Below are positions 52,429-62,744 of a stretch of 64,000 nucleotides of DNA, in pieces (position 1 is the stretch's first letter; each line of letters opens with the position of its first letter). Location of the stretch: positions 118,474 through 182,473 of the forward strand of contig NZ_WWCP01000006.1 in the NCBI RefSeq assembly GCF_009857505.1, given 5' to 3'. Below the pieces are notes generated by a model. The model searched no databases. It saw only the letters and a list, made by a program, of their open reading frames with translations, and was not told the DNA's origin. Source of the stretch: Duganella lactea (lineage in GTDB: Bacteria > Pseudomonadota > Gammaproteobacteria > Burkholderiales > Burkholderiaceae_D). The translations under genes and the position numbers were made by a program.

Positions 52429-55400
52429 ATGAAGCACAAGAGTTTTCGTTTTGGTGAGTGGCGGGTCGATCCGGCCACGAATACGCTCAGTTGCGGGGTA
52501 TTAAACCGGCAACTAGAGCCGCGCGCCATGGACGTTTTGTTGTACTTGTGCGCGCATCCGCACGTGGTCGTGTCCGCCGAAACCCTGCTCGACGCCTGCT
52601 GGGGCGAGGTGTCTCCCAGCGACAACGCCATCCACAAGATCATTACCCAGCTGCGCCGCGCGCTCGATGATTCGGCCACCGAACCACGCTACATCGAAAC
52701 CATCCGCAAGCGCGGCTACCGCCTGCTGGCCGAGCTCAGCTACGACGACGAGGTCAGCCAGGGCAGCTGGCTGCACGCCTCGCCGTTCCGCGGCCTGGAA
52801 GCGTTTGAAGAACAACACGCGGCCATCTTCTTCGGCCGCAAGCTGAGCGTCGACCAGTTGGTGCAGGTGGTGGTCGCGCAAGCCCAGGCCGCCTGTGCGA
52901 TGGTGCTGGTGCTGGGACCGTCGGGCGCCGGCAAGACCTCGCTGGTGCAGGCCGGCCTGATCCCGGCGCTCAAAGCCGGCGCCGCACCGGCCGACTCCGG
53001 CATCGCCATCCGCGCCCACGTGCAGCTCGACTGCGCCGACATGGGCCAGTCCGGGCTGCTGGAAACGCTGGCCAGCGCGCTGCTGGACGCCGAAATCGAC
53101 GGCAAACTGCTGTTTGAGAACACCAGCGCCGCGGCGCTGGCACAACGCCTGGCGCAGGATCTGCCGGCGCTGATCGAGCAAATCCAGCTGCGCTTGCCGA
53201 CCATCCGCCTGCTGCTGTTCATCGACCGCTTCGAGGCCGTGTTCCGGCTGCCGCATGTCAGCGATGCCGAGCGCGCGCTGTTCATCGGTGTGCTGGACCA
53301 GCTGGCGCGCTCCGGCAGCATGCAGCTGGTGCTGGGCTGCCGCAACGACTTCTACCCGCAGCTGGCATCCTACCCGGCGCTGATGAATCTGAAACTGAGC
53401 GGCGGCCACTTCGACCTGACGCCGCCCGCCAGCGCCGACATCGCGCAGATCGTGCGCCACCCGGCACAGGTGGCGCAACTGCGCTACACCGTCGACGGCC
53501 AGGGCGAAGGCCTGGACGAAGTGCTGTGCCAGGCCGCCCGTTCCGGCCCGGACAGCCTGCCGCTGTTGCAATACTGCCTGCAGGAGCTTTACCGCCAGCG
53601 CACGCCCGATGGCGAACTGACGCATGGAGCCTTCCACGCCATGGGCGGCCTGGAAGGCGCCATCGGCGCCCGTGCCGAGCAAGTGATTTGCGCGCTGGGC
53701 GCGGCACAGATCGCCGCCCTGCCGCATGTGCTGTCGCAGCTGGTGCTGGTGGCGGAAGACGAAACCACCGTCAGCTCGCGCCGCGTGCCGTGGTCCGCAC
53801 TGCGCAACGACGCCGAGAACAAGCTGGTGCAAGCGCTGGTGGACGCCCGCCTGTTCGTCAGCGACCTGCAAGGTGGCGCGCCGACCTTCGGCATCGCCCA
53901 TGAAGCCCTGTTGCGCCGCTGGCCGCGCGTGGTTGAATGGATCGAAGAACACCGCCAGGCGCTGCAGATCCGCAGCCGCATCAGCGCACAGGCCAAGCGC
54001 TGGCAGGAAAGCGGCCGCAAGCGAGACATGCTGCTGCCATCCGGCACCCAGACCAACCAGGCGCGCGAGATCCTGCAACACGGCATACTGAGCATCTCGC
54101 CGCAGGATCAGGACTTCATCCAGAACTCACTGCTCAGTGAGCGCCGTGCCGAGCGCATGCGCATGGGCGTCATGATTGTCGTCACCTGCCTGGCCGTGCT
54201 GGCCGGCGCCCTTGGCCTGACCGCCCGTTCGGCGCAAACCCAGGCGGAAGCGCATCGCACCGAGGCAGAGGGCTTGATGGCCTATATGCTGGGGGAATTT
54301 GTCGACAAGTTACGTCCGCTCGGCAAGCTGGACTTGCTGGATAGCGTGAGCAATCGCGCACTACAATATCTCTCCGACCCAGCGCGTGGCGGCACCAGCG
54401 ATAGTGCGCTGGCGCAGCGCGCCAAATCGTTGCAGGTGCTGTCCGAAGTGAAGATCGCGCGCGCCGACCCGGTGGGCGCGAAAACCGCCTTGCTGGCGGG
54501 ACGAGACATTCTGCGTATGCAACTCAAAGCTAGGCCGACCGATCTGACGCTGCTCAAAACGTCCGGCGAGAATGCTTTCTGGCTTGGCCAAATACATCTG
54601 GACCAGAAAGAATGGGATAAGTCACAGGCATATTTCGAAGAGTACCGCGACTATGCGGACCGTCAGGCGGCGATGGCGCCGGACGATGTCAGCAGCTGGA
54701 TAGAACAGTCGTATGCGCACAACAACCTCGGCAGCCTGGCACTGCGGCGCGGCGATGCAGCGCGAGCGGCGCAGGAATTTGCGCTTTCGGTGGCGCTGAA
54801 GACCCGCGCCCACGCCGCCACCCCAAAGGATAAGGTACTCGCGGGCGATCTGGCCGATAGTCTGTCGTGGCAGGCCAGCGCCCAGATGGCGCTTGGCGAG
54901 CTGGTCGCGGCCGAGGCACTGCACGGCCAGGAATTGGCCTTGCTACAGGATCTGCGCGACGCCTATCCGGAAGACATCTTGTGGGCTAACCGGATGGGCC
55001 TGGCGCTGTCGATGCGATCCCAACTGCGATTGGCACGTGGCGACAGCAAAACCAGCCAGGACGATCTCGAACAGGCGCTGGCGTTGCTGAAAGCGACCGT
55101 CAATATCGATCCCAGCAATCGTAATTCGCAAAGAAATTTCCACTTGATACAGCTTCGCCTGATCGAAGCCGGCGCCGGCGAGCAACAACCGGAGTCTGTG
55201 CTCAAACGCCTGTATGAACTGGAACAGCGCTTTACCGATCTGAGCAAGCTGGAGCCCAAGAAATGGATCTTGCAGGTGATGCTCGCGAATGTACAGCAAC
55301 GCATCGCCATCACTCATCTCCAACAAAATGACTTCAGCAAGGCCAAAAACCGTCTTACACCCGCGATAGCCAAACTGGAGACGCTGTACGCGACAACGCC

Positions 55401-55689
55401 CTCCGATCAAGGCATCCGCAATGCCCTGGTCAATGCGCAGTTGCTGCACGCGGAGCTGAATCAGCACCTGGATACAGACGCCTCGGTGCGCGCATGCAAG
55501 ACGGTTCAGACCATGCTGCAGCCATTGGTCAAGAACACTGCTGATTTTCATGTCCTGGTGCCATGGGTGAAAGCCCATCTCTGCCTTAATCAAGCCGAGT
55601 TGGCAACACAGGAACGAAAGAAACTGGAAGCAATGTCTTATCGCGATCCAGCCTATACCTTGTATCTTTCCAACCACCAAAGGAAGTAA
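52429..55689 (+). CDS. Winged-helix / nSTAND1 ATPase / TPR regulator
   Basis: A 1086-residue protein: an OmpR/CadC-type winged helix (residues 1-100; PRAMDVLLYLCAHPHVVVS, ETIRKRGYRLL), the nSTAND1 ATPase start SPFRGLEAFEEQHAAIFFGR and the P-loop GPSGAGKTS (163-171), a single hydrophobic helix near 575-595 (VMIVVTCLAVLAGALGL), and C-terminal TPR-like helical repeats. STAND ATPases are signalling switches; nSTAND1 members occur in stress and defence systems. The 122-residue gene follows after 4 bases. The AT-rich 172-base upstream region holds the promoters of this and the divergent DUF1906 operon. Confidence 0.88.
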   Translation: MKHKSFRFGEWRVDPATNTLSCGVLNRQLEPRAMDVLLYLCAHPHVVVSAETLLDACWGEVSPSDNAIHKIITQLRRALDDSATEPRYIETIRKRGYRLLAELSYDDEVSQGSWLHASPFRGLEAFEEQHAAIFFGRKLSVDQLVQVVVAQAQAACAMVLVLGPSGAGKTSLVQAGLIPALKAGAAPADSGIAIRAHVQLDCADMGQSGLLETLASALLDAEIDGKLLFENTSAAALAQRLAQDLPALIEQIQLRLPTIRLLLFIDRFEAVFRLPHVSDAERALFIGVLDQLARSGSMQLVLGCRNDFYPQLASYPALMNLKLSGGHFDLTPPASADIAQIVRHPAQVAQLRYTVDGQGEGLDEVLCQAARSGPDSLPLLQYCLQELYRQRTPDGELTHGAFHAMGGLEGAIGARAEQVICALGAAQIAALPHVLSQLVLVAEDETTVSSRRVPWSALRNDAENKLVQALVDARLFVSDLQGGAPTFGIAHEALLRRWPRVVEWIEEHRQALQIRSRISAQAKRWQESGRKRDMLLPSGTQTNQAREILQHGILSISPQDQDFIQNSLLSERRAERMRMGVMIVVTCLAVLAGALGLTARSAQTQAEAHRTEAEGLMAYMLGEFVDKLRPLGKLDLLDSVSNRALQYLSDPARGGTSDSALAQRAKSLQVLSEVKIARADPVGAKTALLAGRDILRMQLKARPTDLTLLKTSGENAFWLGQIHLDQKEWDKSQAYFEEYRDYADRQAAMAPDDVSSWIEQSYAHNNLGSLALRRGDAARAAQEFALSVALKTRAHAATPKDKVLAGDLADSLSWQASAQMALGELVAAEALHGQELALLQDLRDAYPEDILWANRMGLALSMRSQLRLARGDSKTSQDDLEQALALLKATVNIDPSNRNSQRNFHLIQLRLIEAGAGEQQPESVLKRLYELEQRFTDLSKLEPKKWILQVMLANVQQRIAITHLQQNDFSKAKNRLTPAIAKLETLYATTPSDQGIRNALVNAQLLHAELNQHLDTDASVRACKTVQTMLQPLVKNTADFHVLVPWVKAHLCLNQAELATQERKKLEAMSYRDPAYTLYLSNHQRK

Positions 55690-55693
55690 ACTG

Positions 55694-56062
55694 ATGAGCA
55701 AACTGAATGCCGCCACCCAATTCATCAACATTCTCGTGAAGGTCAAGCCGGGTACAACGCCGGGTACCTACGAGGTGCAAACCGCGCCTGCGGTGCCTTG
55801 CGTCACCGAGCCGGACACGGTGCTGAACTATCAGATCTACGACAGCGGCGATAAAAACGTCGTGTTTGCCGGTGTCACCGTCGTCCCCGAAGCCCCCCGT
55901 CAGTTTAGCCCGGCCAGCATCAGCGTCAGCGGCAAGCAACTGACCTTCAGCGACGCCAACACTGTCAAAATGACCTTGAACATTACCCTGCAATTCAAGG
56001 ATGAGGACGGTTTGGCGTTCAGCCATGATCCGCAAGTTGTCAACGAGCCTGGCCAACAATAA
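55694..56062 (+). CDS. Hypothetical 122-aa protein next to nSTAND1 gene
   Basis: A 122-residue strand-rich protein without signal peptide (FINILVKVKPGTTPGTYEV, EPDTVLNYQIYDSGDKNVVFAG). No family is recognised. AAGGAAG precedes the ATG, and the 4-base gap makes it co-translated with the nSTAND1 regulator. It may be the sensed or effector partner, but this is inference. The gap of 51 bases separates it from the deacylase gene. Confidence 0.6.
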   Translation: MSKLNAATQFINILVKVKPGTTPGTYEVQTAPAVPCVTEPDTVLNYQIYDSGDKNVVFAGVTVVPEAPRQFSPASISVSGKQLTFSDANTVKMTLNITLQFKDEDGLAFSHDPQVVNEPGQQ

Positions 56063-56113
56063 GCCTGTAAGCTACGGCCTTGTCGCGCATATATGTCTGA
56101 GGTCGTAGCATTC

Positions 56114-57073
56114 ATGAACGCATCACGTCACCACCATCTCAAACTCATCCAGCTGAGCGGTGAGCATGCCGGGCCCGCATTGATCATCACCGGCGCCATC
56201 CATGGCAACGAACGCTGTGGCGCTCAAGCCATTCAACAAATCGCGCGTGCGCTGGATAGCGGCGCCCTGCTGATTCGCCGTGGCATTCTGACGTTGATCC
56301 CCATAGCCAATCCACTGGCCTACGTCAAGGGAGAGCGCAACGGCGAGCGGAATTTAAACCGCCATCTTTTCCCGACCGCAGAACCGCAGGATTTTGAGGA
56401 TCGTGTGGCAAACTGGCTGTGCCCGCTGTTGGCGCAGCATGATGTGCTGTTGGATCTGCATTCGTTCAGCGGCACCGGCGAGCCGTTCGTGATGGTCGGG
56501 CCACGCAATAATGACGGGCCGCTTGAGCCGTTCCAGCATGAGGCGCAGGAGCGCGCGCTGGCGCGGCGGCTTGGCGTACGGCGGTTTGTCGATGGCTGGC
56601 TGCGCACCTATGGCGCCGGCGTGCAGCGGCGCCTGCATGGCAGTGCCGCATTGCAGACGGTGCTGCGTTACGGCATGGGCACCACCGAATACATGCGCTC
56701 AGTGGGCGGCTACGCGCTGACGCTGGAGTGCGGTCAGCACGACGATCCGCAGGCGCCCGAGGTGGCGTACCGCGCCATCCTGAACACGCTGGCCGTCCTC
56801 GGAATGATCGATGCGCCCACGCCGGAGCCGGTCAGCCCCGAACAGATGGAGGCGCTGAGCATGGTCGCCGTCTACGACAAGCAACACGCCGACGACCAGT
56901 TCAGTCGCGCCTGGGCCAGCTTCGATCCGGTCAGGCAAGGCGAGGAAATCGGCCGCCGCGTGGATGGCACGCCGGTGCTGGCCGAGTTCGCCGGCCGCAT
57001 CCTGTTTCCCGATGCCGCCGCCGGTGCCCACAGCGAGTGGTACTACCTCACCCGCGTCAACCCATCGTTTTAA
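56114..57073 (+). CDS. Succinylglutamate desuccinylase/aspartoacylase-family zinc deacylase
   Basis: A 319-residue M14-like metalloenzyme. Zinc ligands are visible in TGAIHGNERCG (His, Glu) and later in LLDLHSFSGTG (His); further conserved ERNLNRHLFP. The family cleaves N-acyl amino acids; the specific substrate is unknown. The ATG at 56114 has GAGG 11 bases upstream; ATG 56093 is an alternative. It may be in the same transcript as the nSTAND1 pair. Confidence 0.85.
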   Translation: MNASRHHHLKLIQLSGEHAGPALIITGAIHGNERCGAQAIQQIARALDSGALLIRRGILTLIPIANPLAYVKGERNGERNLNRHLFPTAEPQDFEDRVANWLCPLLAQHDVLLDLHSFSGTGEPFVMVGPRNNDGPLEPFQHEAQERALARRLGVRRFVDGWLRTYGAGVQRRLHGSAALQTVLRYGMGTTEYMRSVGGYALTLECGQHDDPQAPEVAYRAILNTLAVLGMIDAPTPEPVSPEQMEALSMVAVYDKQHADDQFSRAWASFDPVRQGEEIGRRVDGTPVLAEFAGRILFPDAAAGAHSEWYYLTRVNPSF

Positions 57074-57139
57074 TGCTAGCCGCAGCCACCCCGCTCAGGT
57101 CATAATGTTCAATTAACATAACTATTATCAGGAGCCCTC

Positions 57140-57499
57140 ATGCATTTAGCAGCCCAGATCGCCGCCGCCCTGGTGGCGCTGATTCACGTCTACATCGTTC
57201 TGCTGGAAACCGTGCTGTTCAATTCACGCGGCCGCCGCGTCTTCGGTCTGAGCAAGGAGAAGGCGGAAATCATGCAGGCGGCGATGTCCAACCAGGGTTG
57301 TTACAACGGCTTTCTGGTCGCCGCGCTGGTGGTCGGCTTTGTGCATCCGGACCCGGCCACGGCGTCGGCCTTCACCGTATTCGGCCTGGCCTGCGTGGCG
57401 GTGGCCGGCGTCTGGGGCGCCGCGACCGTGAAGCGCTCGATCCTGCTGATCCAGACGCTGCCGGCCGTGATCGGTCTGGCCCTGCACTTCGCGGCGTGA
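57140..57499 (+). CDS. DUF1304 membrane protein
   Basis: A 119-residue protein with four hydrophobic segments and the family motifs IVLLETVLFNSRGRRVFGLS, MQAAMSNQGCYNGFLVAALV and TVKRSILLIQTLPA. AGGAG precedes the start. The function is unknown. A tiny gene follows after 2 bases. Confidence 0.87.
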   Translation: MHLAAQIAAALVALIHVYIVLLETVLFNSRGRRVFGLSKEKAEIMQAAMSNQGCYNGFLVAALVVGFVHPDPATASAFTVFGLACVAVAGVWGAATVKRSILLIQTLPAVIGLALHFAA

Positions 57500-57501
57500 G
57501 C

Positions 57502-57696
57502 ATGCCTCGCAAGCTCAACTGGCTGCTGATGGGCTGCGCGGCGGCGCTGGCCGTCACCGCCTACCAGCAACTGGGCGGGAAGCCGCAGCCGCACGTCGCC
57601 AACGACGCCGGCTGCACGCCGGAAGCGATCAAGCGCATCAACAACATCACCGAGCGGGCGATTCAGTCGTCGCGGTGCGCGCAGCGCCGCCAGTAA
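57502..57696 (+). CDS. Small exported hypothetical protein
   Basis: A 64-residue protein with a hydrophobic start (LNWLLMGCAAALAVTAY), then a short tail with two Cys (GCTPEAIKRINN, SSRCAQRRQ) that could form a disulphide after export. Family unknown. It is coupled to the DUF1304 gene by a 2-base gap and ends 2 bases from the convergent membrane-protein gene. Confidence 0.5.
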   Translation: MPRKLNWLLMGCAAALAVTAYQQLGGKPQPHVANDAGCTPEAIKRINNITERAIQSSRCAQRRQ

Positions 57697-57698
57697 GA

Positions 57699-58709
57699 CT
57701 ATTTGCGCAAGGTCGGCAGCGAGATGGTGACGGTGGGTGCCACCGTCGTTTCGGCCACCGGCTTGGCGCCCGTGCCGCGCAGCGCCAGCAGCCAGCCGAC
57801 GCCGTCGAACCAGAATGGCGAACCGAGCGACGCCGCGAAGGCGGTCGCCACCCAGCCGATCAGCGCGAACGTCAGCGCCACCACAAAAGCCCACACGCCA
57901 TCGACGCCGTTAAAGCGCGATGACGGCCAGCCGATCGGCAGCTTTTGCAGTTCCTGCGCTTGCACTTTCGCCACCTTGGTCTGGATCAGCGCGGTGGCGA
58001 CCGTATCCACCGGCAGCCCCGACACCTGCACCAGTTGCGCCTTGTCCACTATGCCGTCGCGCAGCCCGGCGTCCTTCCACAGGCGCGAGGCCAGTTGCAG
58101 CGCGTCGATATTCATCGCCGCCGCGTAAAACAGACCGACCAAAAACAGCACGAATTGCGAGCGCCGCTTGTACCAGCCGCTGATGCGTTCCATCACCGTG
58201 TCGTACCAGATGCGCACCGCGTTCTCCAGCGCCGCCGCGTCGTCCGGCCCCTCGCCCATGATGGCCAGCAGCGTGCGCGTCAAGCCTTCATTGCCGACCT
58301 GGTTCAACAACATGGCCGCCGTCTGCCCCTTGCCGTAGCGCGTGGTCAGCGTGGAAACGAAGGCCCGCGCGAAAATCGCCGAGGGAATATACGACGGCAT
58401 GCGGCCGCGCTGCGCCATGCCGCTGATCAGCGGATGCCGCATCACCTCGGCCGTCAGCGCGGCCGAGCCCAGATGCGCCAGCTTGAAGCCACCGTCCAGG
58501 CGCAACAGCCGCTGCAACGACGGCAGCATGCCGCGCAGCCGCGACTTGCCGGTCGGCTCGTGCAACATGGTCAGCACGCCATCCAGCAACACCTTGGCCC
58601 GCGTCTGAAACAGCGAGGCGATCGCTTCGCGCGTGGCGGCGCACAGCAGGCTGACCGCCAGAAAAGTGTAAGACAGCCCGATCAGCACATCCAGATAAGC
58701 ACTCGACAT
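57699..58709 (-). CDS. Hypothetical membrane protein
   Basis: A 336-residue protein with an N-terminal hydrophobic segment (LDVLIGLSYTFLAVSLLCAA), a soluble middle of about 150 residues, and further helices near 190-210, 265-290 and the end, closing with GSPFWFDGVGWLLALRGTG. The overall layout recurs in uncharacterised bacterial membrane proteins with a 'GsPFWFD...LrG' end. ATG at 58709 is chosen over a TTG at 58733. Function unknown. Confidence 0.6.
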   Translation of the reverse strand: MSSAYLDVLIGLSYTFLAVSLLCAATREAIASLFQTRAKVLLDGVLTMLHEPTGKSRLRGMLPSLQRLLRLDGGFKLAHLGSAALTAEVMRHPLISGMAQRGRMPSYIPSAIFARAFVSTLTTRYGKGQTAAMLLNQVGNEGLTRTLLAIMGEGPDDAAALENAVRIWYDTVMERISGWYKRRSQFVLFLVGLFYAAAMNIDALQLASRLWKDAGLRDGIVDKAQLVQVSGLPVDTVATALIQTKVAKVQAQELQKLPIGWPSSRFNGVDGVWAFVVALTFALIGWVATAFAASLGSPFWFDGVGWLLALRGTGAKPVAETTVAPTVTISLPTLRK

Positions 58710-58782
58710 ATGGCAGAGATAGAATTTCAACAATGTTCCATAACATAAAGGATTTTCCGCCCGCCAGCACGTTTTTTATTTA

Positions 58783-58822
58783 TATCGTAGAATTACGATA
58801 TTGAAATCGGAAAAATACGATA
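58783..58822. promoter_or_regulatory. Operator-like TACGATA sites upstream of ArsR gene
   Basis: A perfect dyad TATCGTA-N4-TACGATA (58783-58800) lies 35-52 bases before the ArsR start, followed by another TACGATA at 58816-58822. The position and symmetry fit autoregulation by the ArsR protein. The region is AT-rich and must also hold the promoter. Confidence 0.6.
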
Positions 58823-58834
58823 CATATACCGACC

Positions 58835-59125
58835 ATGGACATCGACACTATCCACAAAGCCCTCGCCAACCCGATGCGGCGCCAGATTCTGGCGTGGCTG
58901 AAGGAGCCGAACGTGTACTTCGCGGAGCAGCAGCATCCGCTGAGCCTGGGAGTGTGCGCGGGCATGATCGACCGCCGCGCCGGCCTGTCGCAATCGACCA
59001 TGTCGGCCCACCTGGCCGTGCTGGTCAAGGCCGGGCTGGTCACGTCGCAAAAGGTCGGCCAGTGGAATTATTTCAAACGCGATGAAGCGGTCATTCAGGC
59101 CTTCATCGACCAAATGCAACTATAG
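58835..59125 (+). CDS. ArsR-family HTH regulator
   Basis: A 96-residue winged-helix repressor (LANPMRRQILAWLKEP, GLSQSTMSAHLAVLVKAGLV, WNYFKRDE). No metal-binding Cys pair of the ArsR/SmtB type is visible; a single Cys (GVCAG) is present. Such proteins can sense electrophiles or quinones. It is 11 bases upstream of the old yellow enzyme gene, which it probably controls. Confidence 0.92.
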   Translation: MDIDTIHKALANPMRRQILAWLKEPNVYFAEQQHPLSLGVCAGMIDRRAGLSQSTMSAHLAVLVKAGLVTSQKVGQWNYFKRDEAVIQAFIDQMQL

Positions 59126-59136
59126 GGAGCCTTACC

Positions 59137-60192
<1,056 letters not shown>

Positions 60193-60208
60193 CATCCGCC
60201 CCGCGGCA

Positions 60209-61162
60209 TTAACGCGGTTGCGTGTACGTCACCGGCACGAACACGTAACCGCCCTTGCCGTTGGACCGCACATGGCCCAGCGCCGGGAACGACAGGTGCG
60301 GCGCGCCGATCAGGTAGCCTTCCTTGGCCGCCGCGGCGAACGCTTCCTTGCGTTCCTTGATCGCGACCGTGCTGTCGCTATCAAACGAGATGCCCACGCC
60401 CGGATCGTCAAACTGCACCGCCTGCACGTGCAGCAAATCCCCCAGCAATACCAGTTTCTGTCCCTTGCTCTCAACTACATAGGTGATGTGGCCCGGCGTG
60501 TGACCGCCGTTGAAGTAGGACTTGATGCCCGGCACCAGCTCGGTATTGGCCACGATCGGCTGGAACTTGCCGGCCTTGACGTAAGGATTGATCGACACCA
60601 TCGGCCCCTGGAAATTATCCTTGGCCTCCGGCGACGCCTTGTCCAGATTGGTCTGGCTCAGATAGTAGTCCGCATCCAGCTTGCCGGCGCGGACGATGGC
60701 GTTGGGGAACACGCGCTGTTCGTTGGACGCCAGCCCGCCCACGTGATCGCCATGCAAATGGCTGATATAGATTTCGTCCACCTGCTCCGGCCTGTAGCCG
60801 GACGCCTTCAGATTGCCCACCAACTGGCCCAGCGTCGGGCCGAACAGGCTGGCCGCGCCGGTATCGATCAGCACCAGCTTGCTGCCGGTGTTGATCAGGA
60901 AGCCGTTGACCGAGGTTTGCAACGGGCTTTTCTGGAACGACTTGGCCAGCGCGGCATTGGTCTTGGCCGGCGGCTGCTTGAGCAACTTGTCGACCGGCAG
61001 GTCCAGCGTGCCGTCGTTCAGCACGGTAACCTCAAAATCGCCCAGCGTGGTGCGATAAAACCCCGGCGCCTGGAAACGGGCCATCGGCGCGCCGGCCTGC
61101 GCGGCGGCGGTGACCAACAGGACGGCGGCGACCGCCAACGGTTTCAGGATACGTGTGGACAT
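60209..61162 (-). CDS. Exported metallo-beta-lactamase-fold hydrolase
   Basis: A 317-residue MBL-fold enzyme with signal peptide (cut near AAAQAG, residue 24). Zinc motif HLHGDHVGG, a later GHTPGHITYVV and the closing HLSFPALGHV. The layout (TxxLGDFEVTVLNDGTL) matches the quorum-quenching lactonase/YtnP-like branch, exported. Substrate unproven. GGGGAG precedes the start. Confidence 0.87.
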   Translation of the reverse strand: MSTRILKPLAVAAVLLVTAAAQAGAPMARFQAPGFYRTTLGDFEVTVLNDGTLDLPVDKLLKQPPAKTNAALAKSFQKSPLQTSVNGFLINTGSKLVLIDTGAASLFGPTLGQLVGNLKASGYRPEQVDEIYISHLHGDHVGGLASNEQRVFPNAIVRAGKLDADYYLSQTNLDKASPEAKDNFQGPMVSINPYVKAGKFQPIVANTELVPGIKSYFNGGHTPGHITYVVESKGQKLVLLGDLLHVQAVQFDDPGVGISFDSDSTVAIKERKEAFAAAAKEGYLIGAPHLSFPALGHVRSNGKGGYVFVPVTYTQPR

Positions 61163-61247
61163 GGCTCCCCTTTGTGTTGAGAAATTATCAGGAGCACTAC
61201 AATACCGCAAATACAAGAAACATGCGTTGCCGACGCCGCGTCGCGCC

Positions 61248-62309
61248 TCACCACGCCATCGGCAAACGCAACGACAGCTGCACGTCCGGCGTGTCGCGCG
61301 TGAGGCCGGCGCCGACCGCGATATTGACGGTGCGCTTGTGGTTGACGCGATAGGAGAAGCCCATCAACAGCGTCCCCAACTGCGTGCGCACCGAGCCTGC
61401 CACCGGCACGCCATTCTGCCGGGTGCGGGCGATGGAGTTGTGGTCGTAGCCGAAGCTGATCAAAGCCCGCTCGTTCAATGCCAAGCCGACGCCGAAGTTA
61501 AACCCGATCACACCGCCCGGCTTGATGTCGCCCAGCGGCTCCAGCTCACCACCCTGCACGCGGCGGCTGACGCCGCCGCGCGAAAAATTGTGCAGGTAGC
61601 TGACGGTGCCGAACAGGATGGCCGGATCGCTGGAATACAGCCACGTCAGACTGGGCTGCAGCGCATAGAAGCCGGAGCCGGTCGGCAGGTTCAGCGGCAG
61701 CCCGGTGCCGGTGGCGTTCGGACCGACGCAACGCTGGTTGCAATCGGTGATGACCTCGAACGGATCGTTGCCGGTGCGGGACTTGAAGCGCAATCCGGCC
61801 ACATAGTACGGCCGGTCGGCGGCGCCGTCGTTGAGCTGATAGCGCACGGCCAGCTCGGCGTCGCCGATGTGCCGCCCGCTGGTGTCGAACACGCGGTCCA
61901 CGCCGGTGCCGGTGAAAATCTCGCGACTGACGGTGGCGTCGGAGCGGTACACATACGGCACCTTCAATTCTACTTCAACGCGGTTGGTCAGGCCGTAACG
62001 GCCGGTGATGGCGGCGGTGGTGGTATTGCGCTTGACCTCGCGCACATCCACCAACCCGATCAGCAGCGCCGGAATGATCGTATAGCCGACCAGCACCACG
62101 CGGTTGCTGGACGAATAGCCGAACTGCAGCGACGGTTCCAGCACAAACTTGCCGCGCGGCGTCAGCACGCCCGGCTGTTCAAACAGCGGCGCCACCGCCG
62201 GCGGCCTGCCGTCCTGCGGTGGCGCCGCGCCTACCGGTTGCTCCGGCGCGGCCAGCGCCGTCCCCGCGGCCAGCAGCGCCGCCGCCAGCCAGTACGTTTT
62301 GTCGTGCAT
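61248..62309 (-). CDS. Outer-membrane beta-barrel protein (transporter-like, Fap-like operon)
   Basis: A 353-residue outer-membrane protein. After the signal peptide and a short Pro-rich linker (residues 20-45), the barrel shows alternating strands (LEPSLQFGYSSSN, LTNRVEVELKVPYVY, AVGAGLTRDTPDVQLSLRLPM). It resembles the phenol-degradation MetA/FapF-like barrel group. The position as last gene of the operon with a C39 peptidase and QNS-motif proteins suggests an export pore for those proteins, analogous to FapF (inference). AGGGGGA precedes the start; the gap to the upstream gene is 10 bases. Confidence 0.75.
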   Translation of the reverse strand: MHDKTYWLAAALLAAGTALAAPEQPVGAAPPQDGRPPAVAPLFEQPGVLTPRGKFVLEPSLQFGYSSSNRVVLVGYTIIPALLIGLVDVREVKRNTTTAAITGRYGLTNRVEVELKVPYVYRSDATVSREIFTGTGVDRVFDTSGRHIGDAELAVRYQLNDGAADRPYYVAGLRFKSRTGNDPFEVITDCNQRCVGPNATGTGLPLNLPTGSGFYALQPSLTWLYSSDPAILFGTVSYLHNFSRGGVSRRVQGGELEPLGDIKPGGVIGFNFGVGLALNERALISFGYDHNSIARTRQNGVPVAGSVRTQLGTLLMGFSYRVNHKRTVNIAVGAGLTRDTPDVQLSLRLPMAW

Positions 62310-62319
62310 GCCATCCCCC

Positions 62320-62730
62320 TTATTTGCCGACCGCGCCACTGAGTGCGTCGCGCAGGCTGCGTTCAAAGTTAATCGCCTTCAGCAGCGCCAGATTGGCGAC
62401 CGTGATGTTGATCGTGGTCTGGCTGCGGATGGCCTGATCGTTGAGACTGTTCTGCACCAGCACGGCAGCCATGGCGTCGCTCGCCATCTGTGCTTGCGCA
62501 GCGCTCAACTGTGTCATATCGGGGATGGAAAAATGGGTGTTGGCTACAACAGTGCCATTGATCGAAACCAAACGTTCGACACCTAATGAGACCAGCATGC
62601 CGCCGCCCAGCGCGAAGCCGGCCCGCGCCTGCTGCAGTTGCCGGTCGTCGACGGCGGTCCAGCCGTCGGTGGGATCGGCCTGTGCCGCCGTCGCCCAGGC
62701 CAGCAGCACGCTCCATAACATCTTGCGCAT
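62320..62730 (-). CDS. Small exported protein with QNS motif
   Basis: A 136-residue secreted protein (signal cut near ATAAQA, residue 18). It contains a glycine-rich strand (ARAGFALGGGMLVSLGVERLVSINGTVV) and VLVQNSLNDQAIRSQTTINI. A related QNS motif occurs in the two other small proteins of the operon. AAGGAGG precedes the ATG. Probable role as a minor amyloid or export partner (FapE- or FapA-like), inferred from the operon. Its gap to the C39 gene is 14 bases. Confidence 0.65.
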   Translation of the reverse strand: MRKMLWSVLLAWATAAQADPTDGWTAVDDRQLQQARAGFALGGGMLVSLGVERLVSINGTVVANTHFSIPDMTQLSAAQAQMASDAMAAVLVQNSLNDQAIRSQTTINITVANLALLKAINFERSLRDALSGAVGK

Positions 62731-62744
62731 GGCCGCGCCTCCTT

